64,000 nucleotides of DNA from Sphingopyxis panaciterrae (GCF_011762125.1 NZ_JAASQN010000002.1:372001-436000), one strand, 5' to 3'; shown: positions 9,885 to 19,153, counted from the stretch's first letter. The notes: generated from the letters alone by a model not told the origin. Program-made: numbers and translations.

Positions 9885-9921
9885 CAATGAAGGGCCGCCC
9901 TCGCGGACGACCCTTCCATTG
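9885..9921 (+). terminator. Stem-loop after the Rrf2 gene, possible terminator
   Basis: The arms CAATGAAGGGCCGCCC and GGACGACCCTTCCATTG pair around a TCGC loop, with one bulge and one mismatch, 57 bases past the Rrf2 stop. The downstream T tract is weak (GTCTTGCTT), so Rho-independent termination is uncertain. It lies in the gene-free stretch 9829-10432, whose other recognisable content is the repeat at 10161-10299. Confidence 0.55.
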
Positions 9922-10160
9922 TCTTGCTTGACGCGGACAGCTTAACCGAGCCGAACCCCCGCAAGGAAGGCCATGCTCAAATTTCCTGCTGCGCGCGGCA
10001 TATGACAATGAGACATTCGACCACCTCCTTTCGCTTGTTGACGATAGGAACAATGTGGGCAGCAGGCGCGATTTGCGCAAGAGGGAATCGGAAGGCCGCT
10101 ATATTCCCTGCAAACTAAGACGCCATTGACCGCTTCCGGCCGGGAGTTGCCGTTTCCTTT

Positions 10161-10256
10161 TTCGTCATCCCGGGCTTGATCCGGGATCCCGCTTTCTTGA
10201 GGGTAGCGCAGATTTCGACGTCCAGCGGGACCCCGGATCAAGTCCGGGGTGACGAA
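10161..10256. repeat. Dispersed nested palindrome, family A, with flanking module
   Basis: The left arm is TTCGTCATCCCGGGCTTGAT followed by CCGGGATCCCGC; the right arm is AGCGGGACCCCGGATCAAGT followed by CCGGGGTGACGAA. Each arm is a small hairpin and the two arms also pair with each other, a BIME-like layout. Just right of it, 10271-10299 starts ATGGCAGTTTCCCACCCC and ends GCCAT, a second imperfect hairpin module. It sits in the 600-base gene-free interval before the exported protein at 10433. Confidence 0.9.
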
Positions 10257-10432
10257 GGTGAGTGGAGCTCATGGCAGTTTCCCACCCCAAAGCCGCCATT
10301 CACCGCAACCCTTGGTTTTTCCGAACAAATCCCCATGTAAGAGAACCGACCGGCCGCCCGCCACGCCCCGCAAAGGTTCGGCTTAGGTTCATCTCGCCGG
10401 ATTAGCATGACGGGCGGGGATGGTGTGAGGGA

Positions 10433-10870
10433 ATGACGACGACGATGATCCAGCCTGCCCGCCTCCTGTTTCCCTTGCTCGCGGCCCTCGCCTTCGCCGC
10501 ACCGGCGCATGCCGATCCGACGCTCGCCCAATCGGCCGAGCCGCCGGAAAAATTCTCCTTTCTCATCACCTATGGCGATGACCAGTGCCCTGAATCGACG
10601 GGCGAAGAGATCGTCGTCTGCGCGCAGCAACCCGAGTCCGAACGCTACCGCGTGCCCAAGGAACTCCGCGAGGAACTGAAGGACGACGCCCCCGTCGGCG
10701 GCGGCAGCTGGGCCTCGGCGGTCGAGGGTTATGACAATATCGCGCGCACTACCCGCCCCAACAGCTGCTCGCCCGTCGGGAGCTACGGCTTCACCGGCTG
10801 CGCGTCGGCGGCGCTCCGCCAATGGTTCGAGGAACGGCGCATGTATGCGGGGCAGAACAAGGACGATTGA
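10433..10870 (+). CDS. Exported hypothetical protein
   Basis: A 145-residue protein with a signal peptide (PARLLFPLLAALAFAAPAHA) after a short leader; MIQPAR five codons in is an alternative start. The mature region has two Cys pairs (DQCPES, VVCAQ, NSCSPV, TGCASA) and a segment RYRVPKELREEL that I associate with small exported proteins common in sphingomonads. The function is not known. It precedes the YceI gene by 52 bases on the same strand and could be co-transcribed with it. Confidence 0.78.
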   Translation: MTTTMIQPARLLFPLLAALAFAAPAHADPTLAQSAEPPEKFSFLITYGDDQCPESTGEEIVVCAQQPESERYRVPKELREELKDDAPVGGGSWASAVEGYDNIARTTRPNSCSPVGSYGFTGCASAALRQWFEERRMYAGQNKDD

Positions 10871-10922
10871 CGGCGGCGGGCTCGCCAGCATAGCCTGACG
10901 TTCCCCGAAACAGGAGTTCGTC

Positions 10923-11552
10923 ATGCGCCTCCCCCTTCTCGCTCTCGCCGCTGCCATCGCGGTTCCCGTCATCGCGCAAAATGCACCGCAGATTCCCGGT
11001 CAGCCCGACCGGACGCGCGTCACCGCGGGCACCTATGCCGCCGACCCTGCGCACACGATGGTCGTCTGGGAAGTCGATCATCTGGGCTTCAGCAAATATA
11101 GCGGCATCTTCGGCGACGTCACCGGCACGCTCATCCTCGACCCCGCCAATCCCGTCGCGTCGAAGGTCGATGTGACGATTCCCGTCGCCAAGCTCACCAC
11201 CGCCAACGCCGGCCTGACCGCGCATCTGCTGCGCGCGGGCAAGGATGGCGGCAAGCCCGATTTCTTCGGCGCCGCGCCCGCCGACGCCAAATTCGTCTCG
11301 ACCGCCGTCGTCCTCGACGATGACGGCGACGAAGCGAAGGTCACCGGCAACCTGACGCTCAACGGCGTGACCAGGCCCGTCACCCTCGACGTCGATTTCC
11401 ATGGCGCCGGCGCGGGCATGAACAAGAAGGAAACCGTCGGTTTCCAGGCCGAAACGACGATCAAACGCAGCGATTTCGGCATCGCCTACGGCATCCCGAT
11501 GGTCAGCGACGCGGTCGAACTCGAGATCCATGCGGCGTTCGAGAAACAATAA
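10923..11552 (+). CDS. YceI-family periplasmic lipocalin-like protein
   Basis: A 209-residue protein with signal peptide MRLPLLALAAAIAVPVIAQN, then the YceI barrel beginning DPAHTMVVWEVDHLGFSKYSG. It contains the conserved strand KVTGNLTLNGVTRPVTLDV and the C-terminal segment FQAETTIKRSDFGIAYGIP. YceI proteins bind long isoprenoid or fatty ligands in the periplasm and are often induced by base or membrane stress. An AGGAG ribosome site sits 6 bases before the ATG. A compact palindrome follows 30 bases after the stop. Confidence 0.94.
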   Translation: MRLPLLALAAAIAVPVIAQNAPQIPGQPDRTRVTAGTYAADPAHTMVVWEVDHLGFSKYSGIFGDVTGTLILDPANPVASKVDVTIPVAKLTTANAGLTAHLLRAGKDGGKPDFFGAAPADAKFVSTAVVLDDDGDEAKVTGNLTLNGVTRPVTLDVDFHGAGAGMNKKETVGFQAETTIKRSDFGIAYGIPMVSDAVELEIHAAFEKQ

Positions 11553-11581
11553 GGCTTCGTGACGCGACGTAATATTTCATC

Positions 11582-11607
11582 GTCATCCCGGCGAAGGCCG
11601 GGATGAC
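11582..11607. repeat. Compact perfect palindrome, GAAGGCC family
   Basis: The perfect 11-base arms GTCATCCCGGC / GCCGGGATGAC surround a GAAG loop, 30 bases after the YceI stop. It is a single hairpin related to one arm of the dispersed palindromes. A T-rich tract does not directly follow, so a terminator role is uncertain. Confidence 0.85.
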
Positions 11608-11669
11608 CGGTTATTGTGGAGGAACATCCGCTTCCCACGTCAAAGCCGAAATTCGCTGTCCATAAAATA

Positions 11670-11860
11670 CCGCTGTCCTACATTATCGCGCCGTGCCAGC
11701 CTGGTGATCATTCTTTGAAATCGTCGGCTTCCGCACCCCCTCTTAAAGAGGCAAAGGAGACATTTTTCGCGTGCGCATGCGTATCTTTTGTCGGCTTAAG
11801 GCCACAAAGGACACAAAATCGATGCCCGCATACGGGGCCTTTGTGGCTTTAGAGCCGGAC
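11670..11860 (+). repeat. Diverged dispersed repeat with GCCACAAAGGAC core (copy 1)
   Basis: This stretch shares the ordered blocks TCCTACATTATC, GCCGTGC and GCCACAAAGGACACAAAA with the minus-strand reading of 19226-19376. In this copy GCCACAAAGG is answered by CCTTTGTGGC 27 bases later, giving an inverted repeat. It occupies most of the gene-free interval 11553-11945 before the amidohydrolase. Short forward reading frames through it lack coding character. Confidence 0.65.
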
Positions 11861-11945
11861 CGGGAAACGACTCGCGCACGCCTCTCCCCCCTTGCCCTCC
11901 CCCGCCCGCCGCGCCACGGTGGCGAGATCAGACAGGGGAGACTTC

Positions 11946-13229
11946 ATGCGTAAATTGGGAATGGTAGCGGTCGCGGTCGCGGTCGCGGCACTCGCGCTTC
12001 TCGGCACGACGGCGCACGCGAAAACCACCATCGTCTATGCCGGCCGCATCATCACCGATGCCGACAAGCCGGCGCAAGGTCCCTCGACCATTACCATTAC
12101 CGACGACCGCATCACGGCGATCACTCCCGGCCGCGCCGCCGCCCCGGCCGGCGCCGAGGTCATCGATCTGGGCGACAAGACATTGCTCCCCGGCCTCATC
12201 GACCTGCACGTCCACCTGACCGGCGATCCCGGCGGCGATTATCGCGCCGAGGCGGTCGAACCCGCCGAATGGGGCGTCATCGTCGGCGCAAAGAACGCCG
12301 CCATCACGCTGCGCGCGGGCTTCACCACGGTGCGCGAGGCGGGATCGGCCCAATATACCGCCTTTTCGCTGCGTCGCGGCACCGCGAACGGCTTCATCGA
12401 AGGACCGCGTATCGTCGCCGCGGGACCGCCGCTGTCGATCATCGGCGGGCATGGCGACGTGACCGGCTTTCGCGAAGATGTGCACGCCGTGCTCGACCAG
12501 GGTTACACCTGTACCGGCGCGCTCGAATGCGCCGAAAAGGTTCGCAAGGCCTCACGCGCGGGCGCCGACGTCATCAAGATCACCGCGACCGGCGGCGTGC
12601 TGTCGCAGCAGGGCCGCGGCCTCGAAGGACATTTCACCAGCAGCGAACTGCAAAGCATCTCCGACACCGCCCACTCGCTCGGCCTGAAGGTGATGGCGCA
12701 TGCGCATGGCGCGCGCGGTATCGAATCGGCCGCGGCGGCGGGGATCGACAGCATCGAACATGGCACCTTCGCCGACGATGCGGCGCTCAAGGTCATGAAG
12801 GCAAAGGGCAGCTATCTGGTCCCGACGCTGATGGCGTTCGAGGGCGTTCGCGCCGGGCTCGGCAAGGGCATTTATACCCCGACCGTCGAGACGAAGATCC
12901 GCATGACGCTGGGCGAAGTCGGCAAGGCCGTCGGCCGCGCCAAGGCGCTGGGCGTCCCCATCGCGTTCGGCACCGATGCCGGTGTCTTCGAACATGGCCG
13001 CAACGGCGGCGAGTTTGCGCTGCTCGTGAAAGCCGGGCTCACCCCGCGCGAGGCGTTGGCCAGCGCGACGACCGTCGCGGCGCGGGTGCTATCGATGGAG
13101 GGCGAAATCGGCCGGATTGCGCCGGGCATGTCGGCCGACATGATCGCGGTCAGCGGCGACCCGCTGAGCGACGTCACGACGCTCGAAAAAGTCGATTGGG
13201 TGATGGTCCGCGGCCGGATCGCCGACTGA
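11946..13229 (+). CDS. Exported metal-dependent amidohydrolase
   Basis: A 427-residue amidohydrolase-superfamily enzyme. It has a signal peptide, MRKLGMVAVAVAVAALALLG, whose AVAVAVA part comes from a short GCGGTC tandem repeat. Metal-site motifs are DLHVHLTGDPGG (HxH, about residue 87), KITATGGVLSQ, VMAHAHGARG, IEHGTF and FGTDAGVFEHG, as in imidazolonepropionase/Xaa-Pro dipeptidase-like members (COG1228). The likely role is periplasmic hydrolysis of a dipeptide-like or cyclic amide; the substrate is not deducible. The first ATG giving a signal peptide was chosen as start. It ends 16 bases before the convergent GGDEF-EAL gene. Confidence 0.9.
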   Translation: MRKLGMVAVAVAVAALALLGTTAHAKTTIVYAGRIITDADKPAQGPSTITITDDRITAITPGRAAAPAGAEVIDLGDKTLLPGLIDLHVHLTGDPGGDYRAEAVEPAEWGVIVGAKNAAITLRAGFTTVREAGSAQYTAFSLRRGTANGFIEGPRIVAAGPPLSIIGGHGDVTGFREDVHAVLDQGYTCTGALECAEKVRKASRAGADVIKITATGGVLSQQGRGLEGHFTSSELQSISDTAHSLGLKVMAHAHGARGIESAAAAGIDSIEHGTFADDAALKVMKAKGSYLVPTLMAFEGVRAGLGKGIYTPTVETKIRMTLGEVGKAVGRAKALGVPIAFGTDAGVFEHGRNGGEFALLVKAGLTPREALASATTVAARVLSMEGEIGRIAPGMSADMIAVSGDPLSDVTTLEKVDWVMVRGRIAD

Positions 13230-13245
13230 CGATATCCGCGCGGAA

Positions 13246-15900
13246 TCAGGCGACGCGCTGGATTCGCGGCCGCGTCGCCGATGCTGTGCGCGTCTGCACC
13301 GGGCTGATCACCGCTTCGATATCGACGGCTTCGGCGAACTGCACGCCGACGCGGTTTTCGGTCGACCAGCGCGCCTGCGCGTCGAGCCTGAATTCGGAAC
13401 CGAATTCGAGGATCAGGTCGGTGCCCGCCGGAACATTCCACAATCCTTCGATCAGCGCGCCGCGCGACGACATGTTGCGGACGATCGCTTCATATTGATA
13501 GCCGCCGCTTGTGACCTGGATCGTGCGGAAGGTGGTGCGCCGCGGTTCGCGCGCACTTTTATACCCCTTCGCCTCGACGCGCCCGCCACCCGCGCGCAGC
13601 AGCGCCAGCACCTCGTCCAATTCCATCGGCTTGCCATAGATATAGCCTTGGACGTGGCTGCAACCGAGGCCGCGGATCAGCGCCAGATCGTCGTGCGTCT
13701 CCACCCCCTCGGCAGTGGTTTCCATGTCGAGCGCGGTCGCAAGACCGACGATCGACGAGATGATCGCGGCGTTCATGCTATTCGGGTCGGCGGCGCCGAG
13801 CACAAAGCTCTGATCGATCTTGATCTTGTCGAACGGCGCCTTTTTCAGATAGCCGAGCGCGGAATAGCCGGTTCCGAAATCGTCCAGCGCCAGGCGCACC
13901 CCGGTCCGCTTCAGCTTTTGGAACATCGCCAGATTTTCGGGGCTTTCGTCGAGGAAGACGCCCTCGGTAATCTCGAGCTCGAGCTGGTCGGGCATGATCG
14001 CCGCGGCCGAAACCGCGCTCATGATCGTCGCGGGCAGCTTTTCGTTGGCGAACTGCCGCGGCGAGACATTGACTGCGACGCGGTAACCGGGACCCAATCG
14101 CGCGATCGTCGCGCAGGCGGTGCGGATGATCCATTCGCCGATCGGGATGATCAGGTTCGATTCCTCGGCAATCGGAATGAATTTCGACGGGCTGATCACG
14201 CCCTCGGCCTCGCGGTGCCAGCGGATGAGTGCTTCGAACCCCGAAATCCGTTCGGTGCCGACGTCGACGATCGGCTGGTAAAGCAGCGTCAACTCATCCT
14301 TGGCGAGCGCGTCGCGCAGCGCGTCCTCGATCGCCTTGCGCTCGCTCGCCTGATTGTGCATCGCGTCGGCATAGAAACGATAGACGCCGCGCCCGGCATC
14401 CTTCGCGGCGTAGAGCGCCAGGTCGGAGTTGCGAACCAGCGCGGCGGCCGGCACCCCCTGGCCATGCGACACCGCTATGCCGATCGACGAGCCGATCCGC
14501 ACCTGCTCGCCTTCGATCGCAAAGGGTTTGGCGAGGCTGAGGATGATCGCGTTGGCGATACCCGCGAGCTTTTCGGCCTGCGTGATCTGCGGCAGCACGA
14601 TCTGGAATTCGTCGCCGCCGAGCCGCCCGACCTGCCCTTTATCGCCGACGATCTGGGTCAGCCGTCCAGCGACTTGTTGCAGCAGCTGGTCACCAACCGG
14701 ATGTCCCAGCGTATCGTTCACCGCCTTGAAGCGGTCGAGGTCCATCAGCAGCAGCGCGCAGGGCTGCGCCTGCCCCGTGTGGCTGCGCAGCGCCCGGTCG
14801 AGCAGGTCGGTGATGTGAAGGCGATTCGCGAGCCCCGTCAGCGTGTCGTAGCGCACAAGCTGGTTGATCTCGCGCTCCGACCTCTTCTGTTCGGTAAGGT
14901 CGGTGCCGCTGCCGCGAAATCCCTGGAAATTGCCAAGCTCGTTGCTGATCGGGTTGCCCGAAATCGACCACCAGCGCTCCTCGCCGGGTACCGCCGCCTG
15001 AACGGTCAGTTCATTGAACGGGGTTCGCGACGACAGGCTGAAGCCCAGGGTGCGCTCCTCACTCTCGTCATTGCCGATGCGTTTTCGGATGATGTCGGTA
15101 AAAGGCCGGCCGAGGATATCCGACAGCGAAAACCCAAGCTTCGCCGCGACGGTCGGCGAGATATAGACGAGCTGGCCATAGCGGTCGGTTTCCCAGAACC
15201 AGCCGCGCCCCGCACGCTCGAAATCGCGGACGAGACCGAGCGCGCGCTGCTGATCACTGACCGCGAGCACAAGTGCGCGCGTCGCTCGGCGCTGGTGGCG
15301 GATATCCTCGCACATCATCACGATGAGCAGGCCCATGAAGACGAGCCCCGCGACCGCAAAGGGCCATGACGCGACCCCGATCGCGCCGCCAAATGCGGTC
15401 GCACCGGCAAAGGCGAAAAACGCCGGGCGCGCGATCGCCACCGCCGATGCCGCGACCAGAATCGACCCGACCTGGATCGCGGTGAAGGCATCGAAAAAGA
15501 AGCGCCCGTCGGGGACCGCGATCGCTGCAAACATTGCGGCGGCGTTGAACAATGTACCGAAGGCGATCAGCGCCATGCTCGCCGTGGTGACCCGCTTCAG
15601 GAGGTCCGGATGCGAGCCACGCGGTTTGCGCATCGCCTGCCCGATGACGGTGAGCGCCAGGTCGCACAGCAGACCCACCGCCATCACCAGCCATTGCGAC
15701 GGATTGTGGAGGAACCCGGCGACACCGGGGACAAAGGCGAAGACGAAGAAGCTCAGCGCGCGGCCGATGAGCACATAATGCCACAGCTGCGCCACGCGCA
15801 TCAGGCGCGTCACGAATTCAGGCGAATCGAACAGCGATTCGTCTGCGGACAGGTCGCTCACGACCGGCCGAACAATCTTGCGCTGAGCCCCCAATTCCAT
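13246..15900 (-). CDS. Membrane PAS-GGDEF-EAL-PilZ cyclic-di-GMP signalling protein
   Basis: An 884-residue multidomain protein: several membrane segments (about residues 42-195), a PAS sensor with PAC-like end (about 225-340), GGDEF (about 345-510, RLGGDEF intact at 428-432), EAL (about 525-770, EAL at 556-558 with downstream DDFGTGYS), then a C-terminal PilZ-like domain (NMSSRGALIEG). GGDEF domains make, and EAL domains degrade, cyclic di-GMP; PilZ binds it. Both catalytic signatures look intact, so the net activity cannot be predicted. The PilZ domain at the same end as the EAL could act as a product or substrate sensor. Confidence 0.93.
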   Translation of the reverse strand: MELGAQRKIVRPVVSDLSADESLFDSPEFVTRLMRVAQLWHYVLIGRALSFFVFAFVPGVAGFLHNPSQWLVMAVGLLCDLALTVIGQAMRKPRGSHPDLLKRVTTASMALIAFGTLFNAAAMFAAIAVPDGRFFFDAFTAIQVGSILVAASAVAIARPAFFAFAGATAFGGAIGVASWPFAVAGLVFMGLLIVMMCEDIRHQRRATRALVLAVSDQQRALGLVRDFERAGRGWFWETDRYGQLVYISPTVAAKLGFSLSDILGRPFTDIIRKRIGNDESEERTLGFSLSSRTPFNELTVQAAVPGEERWWSISGNPISNELGNFQGFRGSGTDLTEQKRSEREINQLVRYDTLTGLANRLHITDLLDRALRSHTGQAQPCALLLMDLDRFKAVNDTLGHPVGDQLLQQVAGRLTQIVGDKGQVGRLGGDEFQIVLPQITQAEKLAGIANAIILSLAKPFAIEGEQVRIGSSIGIAVSHGQGVPAAALVRNSDLALYAAKDAGRGVYRFYADAMHNQASERKAIEDALRDALAKDELTLLYQPIVDVGTERISGFEALIRWHREAEGVISPSKFIPIAEESNLIIPIGEWIIRTACATIARLGPGYRVAVNVSPRQFANEKLPATIMSAVSAAAIMPDQLELEITEGVFLDESPENLAMFQKLKRTGVRLALDDFGTGYSALGYLKKAPFDKIKIDQSFVLGAADPNSMNAAIISSIVGLATALDMETTAEGVETHDDLALIRGLGCSHVQGYIYGKPMELDEVLALLRAGGGRVEAKGYKSAREPRRTTFRTIQVTSGGYQYEAIVRNMSSRGALIEGLWNVPAGTDLILEFGSEFRLDAQARWSTENRVGVQFAEAVDIEAVISPVQTRTASATRPRIQRVA

Positions 15901-16039
15901 TCTTTCTCGGTCTCCAGAAGTTCGGAAACCTCTGTCGGAAAGGGATTGCCAAATCCTTATCGCAAAAGGCGAAATGCCCCATTATCGTGCCGAAATGGAA
16001 GATGTTCCGTTTCGCTTCGCAACTTGATATAGCGGACCC

Positions 16040-17071
16040 ATGCCCGCCGTCCGCCTCCTGCCCCCCGACCGCTTCTTCGATCGCAGCCACTGGTCGGCGA
16101 TCACAGCCGCATCGCGCTGGCGCGGAATGTGGCTTGTCGCGCATGCGTGGATCATCAGCATTGCGGTGGTCGGACTTGCCGCGTGGACCCAGAATCCCGC
16201 GGCATGGCTGCTCTCGATCCTGCTCGTCGGCGGACGCCAGCTGGGGCTGGCGATCCTGATGCACGACGCCGCGCACGGCCTGCTGCATCCGAACCGCAAG
16301 ACGAACAATTTCCTCGGTCAATGGCTCACCGGCGCGGCGGTCGGATCGGATCTGATCGCCTACCGCACCTATCACCTTCAGCATCACAAATTCACCCAGC
16401 AGCCCGAAGACCCCGACCTGTCGCTGTCGAAGCCCTTTCCGACGACGCGCGCGAGCCTGGGGCGCAAGATATTGCGCGACCTGACAGGACAGACCTTTTT
16501 CAAGCAGCGCATGGCGCAATTCGGCTTCGCATTCGCCGGGCTGAAGGCGATGCTGCGCGGCGAAAAGGCCGAACAGGGCGCAAAGAGCACCAAGGCCGGA
16601 ACCCCGTTCAACAAACAGTCCGACGACGGCGTGACGTCGCCGACGGTCGATGTCGCCGGCGCGATGGCGGTCGCCCGCGCGGTCGGGCGGTTCCTGGTCG
16701 TGCAGGCGGTGCTGCTCGCGGCGTCGCTGCTGCTCTATGGCTGGACGCCCTATCTGCTTTGGCTCGCGGGGCTGGCGACGACGTTCCAGCTGTACCTGCG
16801 TATCCGCAATATCGCCGAGCATGCGTGCACGACGACGGGGAGCCAGAATCCCTTCACCCATGCCCGCACGACGCATGCGGGCTGGATCGCACGCGCGACC
16901 GTCGCGCCCTATTGGGTCAATTATCACGCCGAACATCATCTGTTCATGGGCGTGCCCTGTTATCGCCTGCCCGCAGTCCACGCGATGCTCGGCGAACAGG
17001 GCAAGCATGAGGCGATGACGATCGCGCCCAATTACCGCGCCGTGCTGCGCCAGGTCATGGCCAAGGGCTGA
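16040..17071 (+). CDS. Membrane fatty acid desaturase
   Basis: A 343-residue desaturase of the membrane-bound diiron class. The three His boxes are visible: HDAAHG (about residues 74-79), HLQHHKF (about 113-119) and NYHAEHHLF near the C terminus. Hydrophobic segments flank them. These enzymes introduce double bonds or hydroxyls into acyl chains or carotenoids; the substrate is not deducible. It is divergent from the cyclic-di-GMP gene across about 140 bases. Confidence 0.9.
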   Translation: MPAVRLLPPDRFFDRSHWSAITAASRWRGMWLVAHAWIISIAVVGLAAWTQNPAAWLLSILLVGGRQLGLAILMHDAAHGLLHPNRKTNNFLGQWLTGAAVGSDLIAYRTYHLQHHKFTQQPEDPDLSLSKPFPTTRASLGRKILRDLTGQTFFKQRMAQFGFAFAGLKAMLRGEKAEQGAKSTKAGTPFNKQSDDGVTSPTVDVAGAMAVARAVGRFLVVQAVLLAASLLLYGWTPYLLWLAGLATTFQLYLRIRNIAEHACTTTGSQNPFTHARTTHAGWIARATVAPYWVNYHAEHHLFMGVPCYRLPAVHAMLGEQGKHEAMTIAPNYRAVLRQVMAKG

Positions 17072-17075
17072 GCGC

Positions 17076-17555
17076 CTATTCCTCGACGAAGCGCGCGCCC
17101 GCGCGGTCTTTCACGGTCTTTTCGGGGTCGAAGATCATCCCGTTCATCGCGACATAGACGCCGGGCGGCAGCGTCTGCACCGCCGCCAGCGCGAAGCCGA
17201 CGTTGAATTCGGCATCGCTCGCACGCACCGACGCGGGCTGCATCGCCCCCGTCAGCACGATCGTCTTGCCCGCGATGCCAGCAAGCACGCGCCCGGTGAC
17301 GACCATCGTGTCGGTGCCGTGGGTAACGAGGATATGCGCCGCCTCGCTCGCCGCCACCGCGACGCGGATCGCCGCGCGGTCGGCGTCGTCCAACTCCAGG
17401 CTGTCCTTGCGCATCAACTGAGTGACGCGATGCGGGACATGGACGTTGTTTTCGCGCAGCATGTCGGGGATCGCCGCGGGGCCGATCTGGAACTCCGACA
17501 GCGCGTCGAAATAGACTTTATCGATCGTCCCGCCGGTCGTGAAAATGTCGATCAT
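17076..17555 (-). CDS. Single-domain asparaginase-like protein
   Basis: A 159-residue protein equal to the N-terminal domain of L-asparaginases: MIDIFTTGGTIDKVYFDAL carries the first nucleophile Thr, THGTDTMVVTGR the second catalytic Thr-Asp, and LTGAMQPASVRASDAEFN follows. The C-terminal domain that completes the dimeric active site of classical enzymes is missing and no frameshifted remainder follows. Short asparaginase-domain proteins of this size do occur in alphaproteobacteria. Its ATG overlaps the lysS stop (ATGA), so it is translationally coupled to lysS. Confidence 0.85.
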   Translation of the reverse strand: MIDIFTTGGTIDKVYFDALSEFQIGPAAIPDMLRENNVHVPHRVTQLMRKDSLELDDADRAAIRVAVAASEAAHILVTHGTDTMVVTGRVLAGIAGKTIVLTGAMQPASVRASDAEFNVGFALAAVQTLPPGVYVAMNGMIFDPEKTVKDRAGARFVEE

Positions 17556-19153
17556 GCCAAGGCCTCGGCAATCAGCCGCCGCGTGTTGTCGATCCCGAAC
17601 AGCGCAATGAAGCTGCCCATGCGCGGCCCGGCGCTCGATCCAAGCAGGGTCTCGTAGAGTGCCTTGAACCAATCGCGCAGACTTTCAAAGCCATAGGCCT
17701 CGTTCTTGCCAATCTCATACACAATATTCTGGATATCGTCGGCAGACGCGTCGGCGGGCAGCGCCGCCAGCTTTTGGTCGAGGTCGCGCAGCGCCGCATC
17801 CTCGCCGCCCTGCGGCTTGCGGCGATTGAGCGTCGGCGCGACATAATCGCGGTTATACGCCATCGCATTGTCGATCAGCCGGTCGAGCTCGGGATAGGTT
17901 ACGGCATTCGCGCCTTCGACATATTGGCCGAGATAGCGCCAGATCTGATCCTTCGACGCATCGGCGCCCATCACCCCGACAAGGTTGAGCAGCAGCCCGA
18001 AAGTCACCGGAAGCTCGGTCGCGGGCACCTGTTCGCCGCGCGCGACATGGACGTGATGCGCGGGGTTGCCGAGGCGCTTGTCGGGTTCCTGCGCCGGATA
18101 ATTGCCGCGCATCTGCAGATATTCGTCGACCGCCTTCGGGATCACTCCGATATGGAGCTGCTTCGCCGCCTTCGGCTCACGATAGGCGAAGAAAGCGAGG
18201 CTTTCCTCGCTGCCATAGTCGAGCCATTGTTCGAGGCTGAGGCCATTGCCCTTCGACTTCGAAATCTTTTCGCCCTTTTCGTCGAGGAACATCTCGTAGA
18301 TCAGCCCTTCGGGCTTTTGCCCGCCGAGCGCGCGGGCGATCTTGCCCGACTGGACGCCACTGTCGGTCAGATCCTTGCCGTACATTTCATAATCGACGCC
18401 GAGCGCGACCCAGCGCATCGCCCAGTCGACCTTCCATTGCAGCTTCGCGCCGCCGCCGAGGATCGAGTGGGTGATCGTCTCGCCCTCATCCTCGAACGAA
18501 ACGAGGCCGGCGTCGGCATCGACAACGGTCACCGGAACCTGCAATACGATACCCGACTTCGGGCTTACCGGCAGGATCGGCGAATAGGTCGCGGCACGCT
18601 CGGCGCGCAGCGTCGGCAGCATGATGTCGAGGATGTCCTGATTGTGACGCAGGACATTCTTCAGCGCGTCGTCGAACGCGCCCGCCTGATAGCGTTCGGT
18701 CGAGCTGACGAATTCATAGTCGAAGTCAAACCGGTCGAGAAACTCGCGCAGCATCGCGTTGTTATGATGCGCAAAACTTTCATATTTTCCGAACGGATCG
18801 GGAATGCCGGTGAGCGGCTTGCCGAGATATTCGCGCAGCATGTCGCCGTTCGGCACATTGTCGGGCACCTTGCGGAGGCCGTCCATATCGTCGCTGAACG
18901 CAACGAGCCGCGTCGGCGCGCCGCCGGTCAGCGCCTCATAGGCGCGGCGAACCATCGTCGTGCGTAGCACTTCGTTGAAGGTGCCGATATGCGGCAGCCC
19001 CGACGGCCCATAGCCGGTCTCGAACAACACAGGGGACCCGCCGGGCTTGCCCGCGGGATAGCGTTTGACCAGCTTGCGCGCTTCCTCGAACGGCCAGGCC
19101 TTGGACGTTTGCGCGGGTTCGCGCAGCGACGGGTGAAGATGCAAGTCAGTCAT
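17552..19153 (-). CDS. lysS: Lysyl-tRNA synthetase, class I
   Basis: A 533-residue class I (archaeal-type) LysRS, which charges tRNA-Lys. It shows GPSGLPHIGTFNEV, the HIGH-type nucleotide motif, at about residues 51-64, and EKISKSKGNG, the KMSKS loop, at about residues 266-275. Alphaproteobacteria commonly use this form instead of the class II enzyme. The start MTDLHLHPSLREP was taken; an upstream extension of 21 residues is possible but looks noncoding. It overlaps the asparaginase-like gene by 4 bases. Confidence 0.95.
   Translation of the reverse strand: MTDLHLHPSLREPAQTSKAWPFEEARKLVKRYPAGKPGGSPVLFETGYGPSGLPHIGTFNEVLRTTMVRRAYEALTGGAPTRLVAFSDDMDGLRKVPDNVPNGDMLREYLGKPLTGIPDPFGKYESFAHHNNAMLREFLDRFDFDYEFVSSTERYQAGAFDDALKNVLRHNQDILDIMLPTLRAERAATYSPILPVSPKSGIVLQVPVTVVDADAGLVSFEDEGETITHSILGGGAKLQWKVDWAMRWVALGVDYEMYGKDLTDSGVQSGKIARALGGQKPEGLIYEMFLDEKGEKISKSKGNGLSLEQWLDYGSEESLAFFAYREPKAAKQLHIGVIPKAVDEYLQMRGNYPAQEPDKRLGNPAHHVHVARGEQVPATELPVTFGLLLNLVGVMGADASKDQIWRYLGQYVEGANAVTYPELDRLIDNAMAYNRDYVAPTLNRRKPQGGEDAALRDLDQKLAALPADASADDIQNIVYEIGKNEAYGFESLRDWFKALYETLLGSSAGPRMGSFIALFGIDNTRRLIAEALA

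Noticed and set aside
11616..11852. 78-codon forward frame before the amidohydrolase
   Set aside because: It runs through a dispersed repeat also found at 19226-19376 and has no ribosome site or conserved pattern.
11960..11990. GCGGTC tandem repeat as a phase-variable tract
   Set aside because: Only a few six-base units inside a signal peptide; unit length is a multiple of three, so slippage would not switch the frame.
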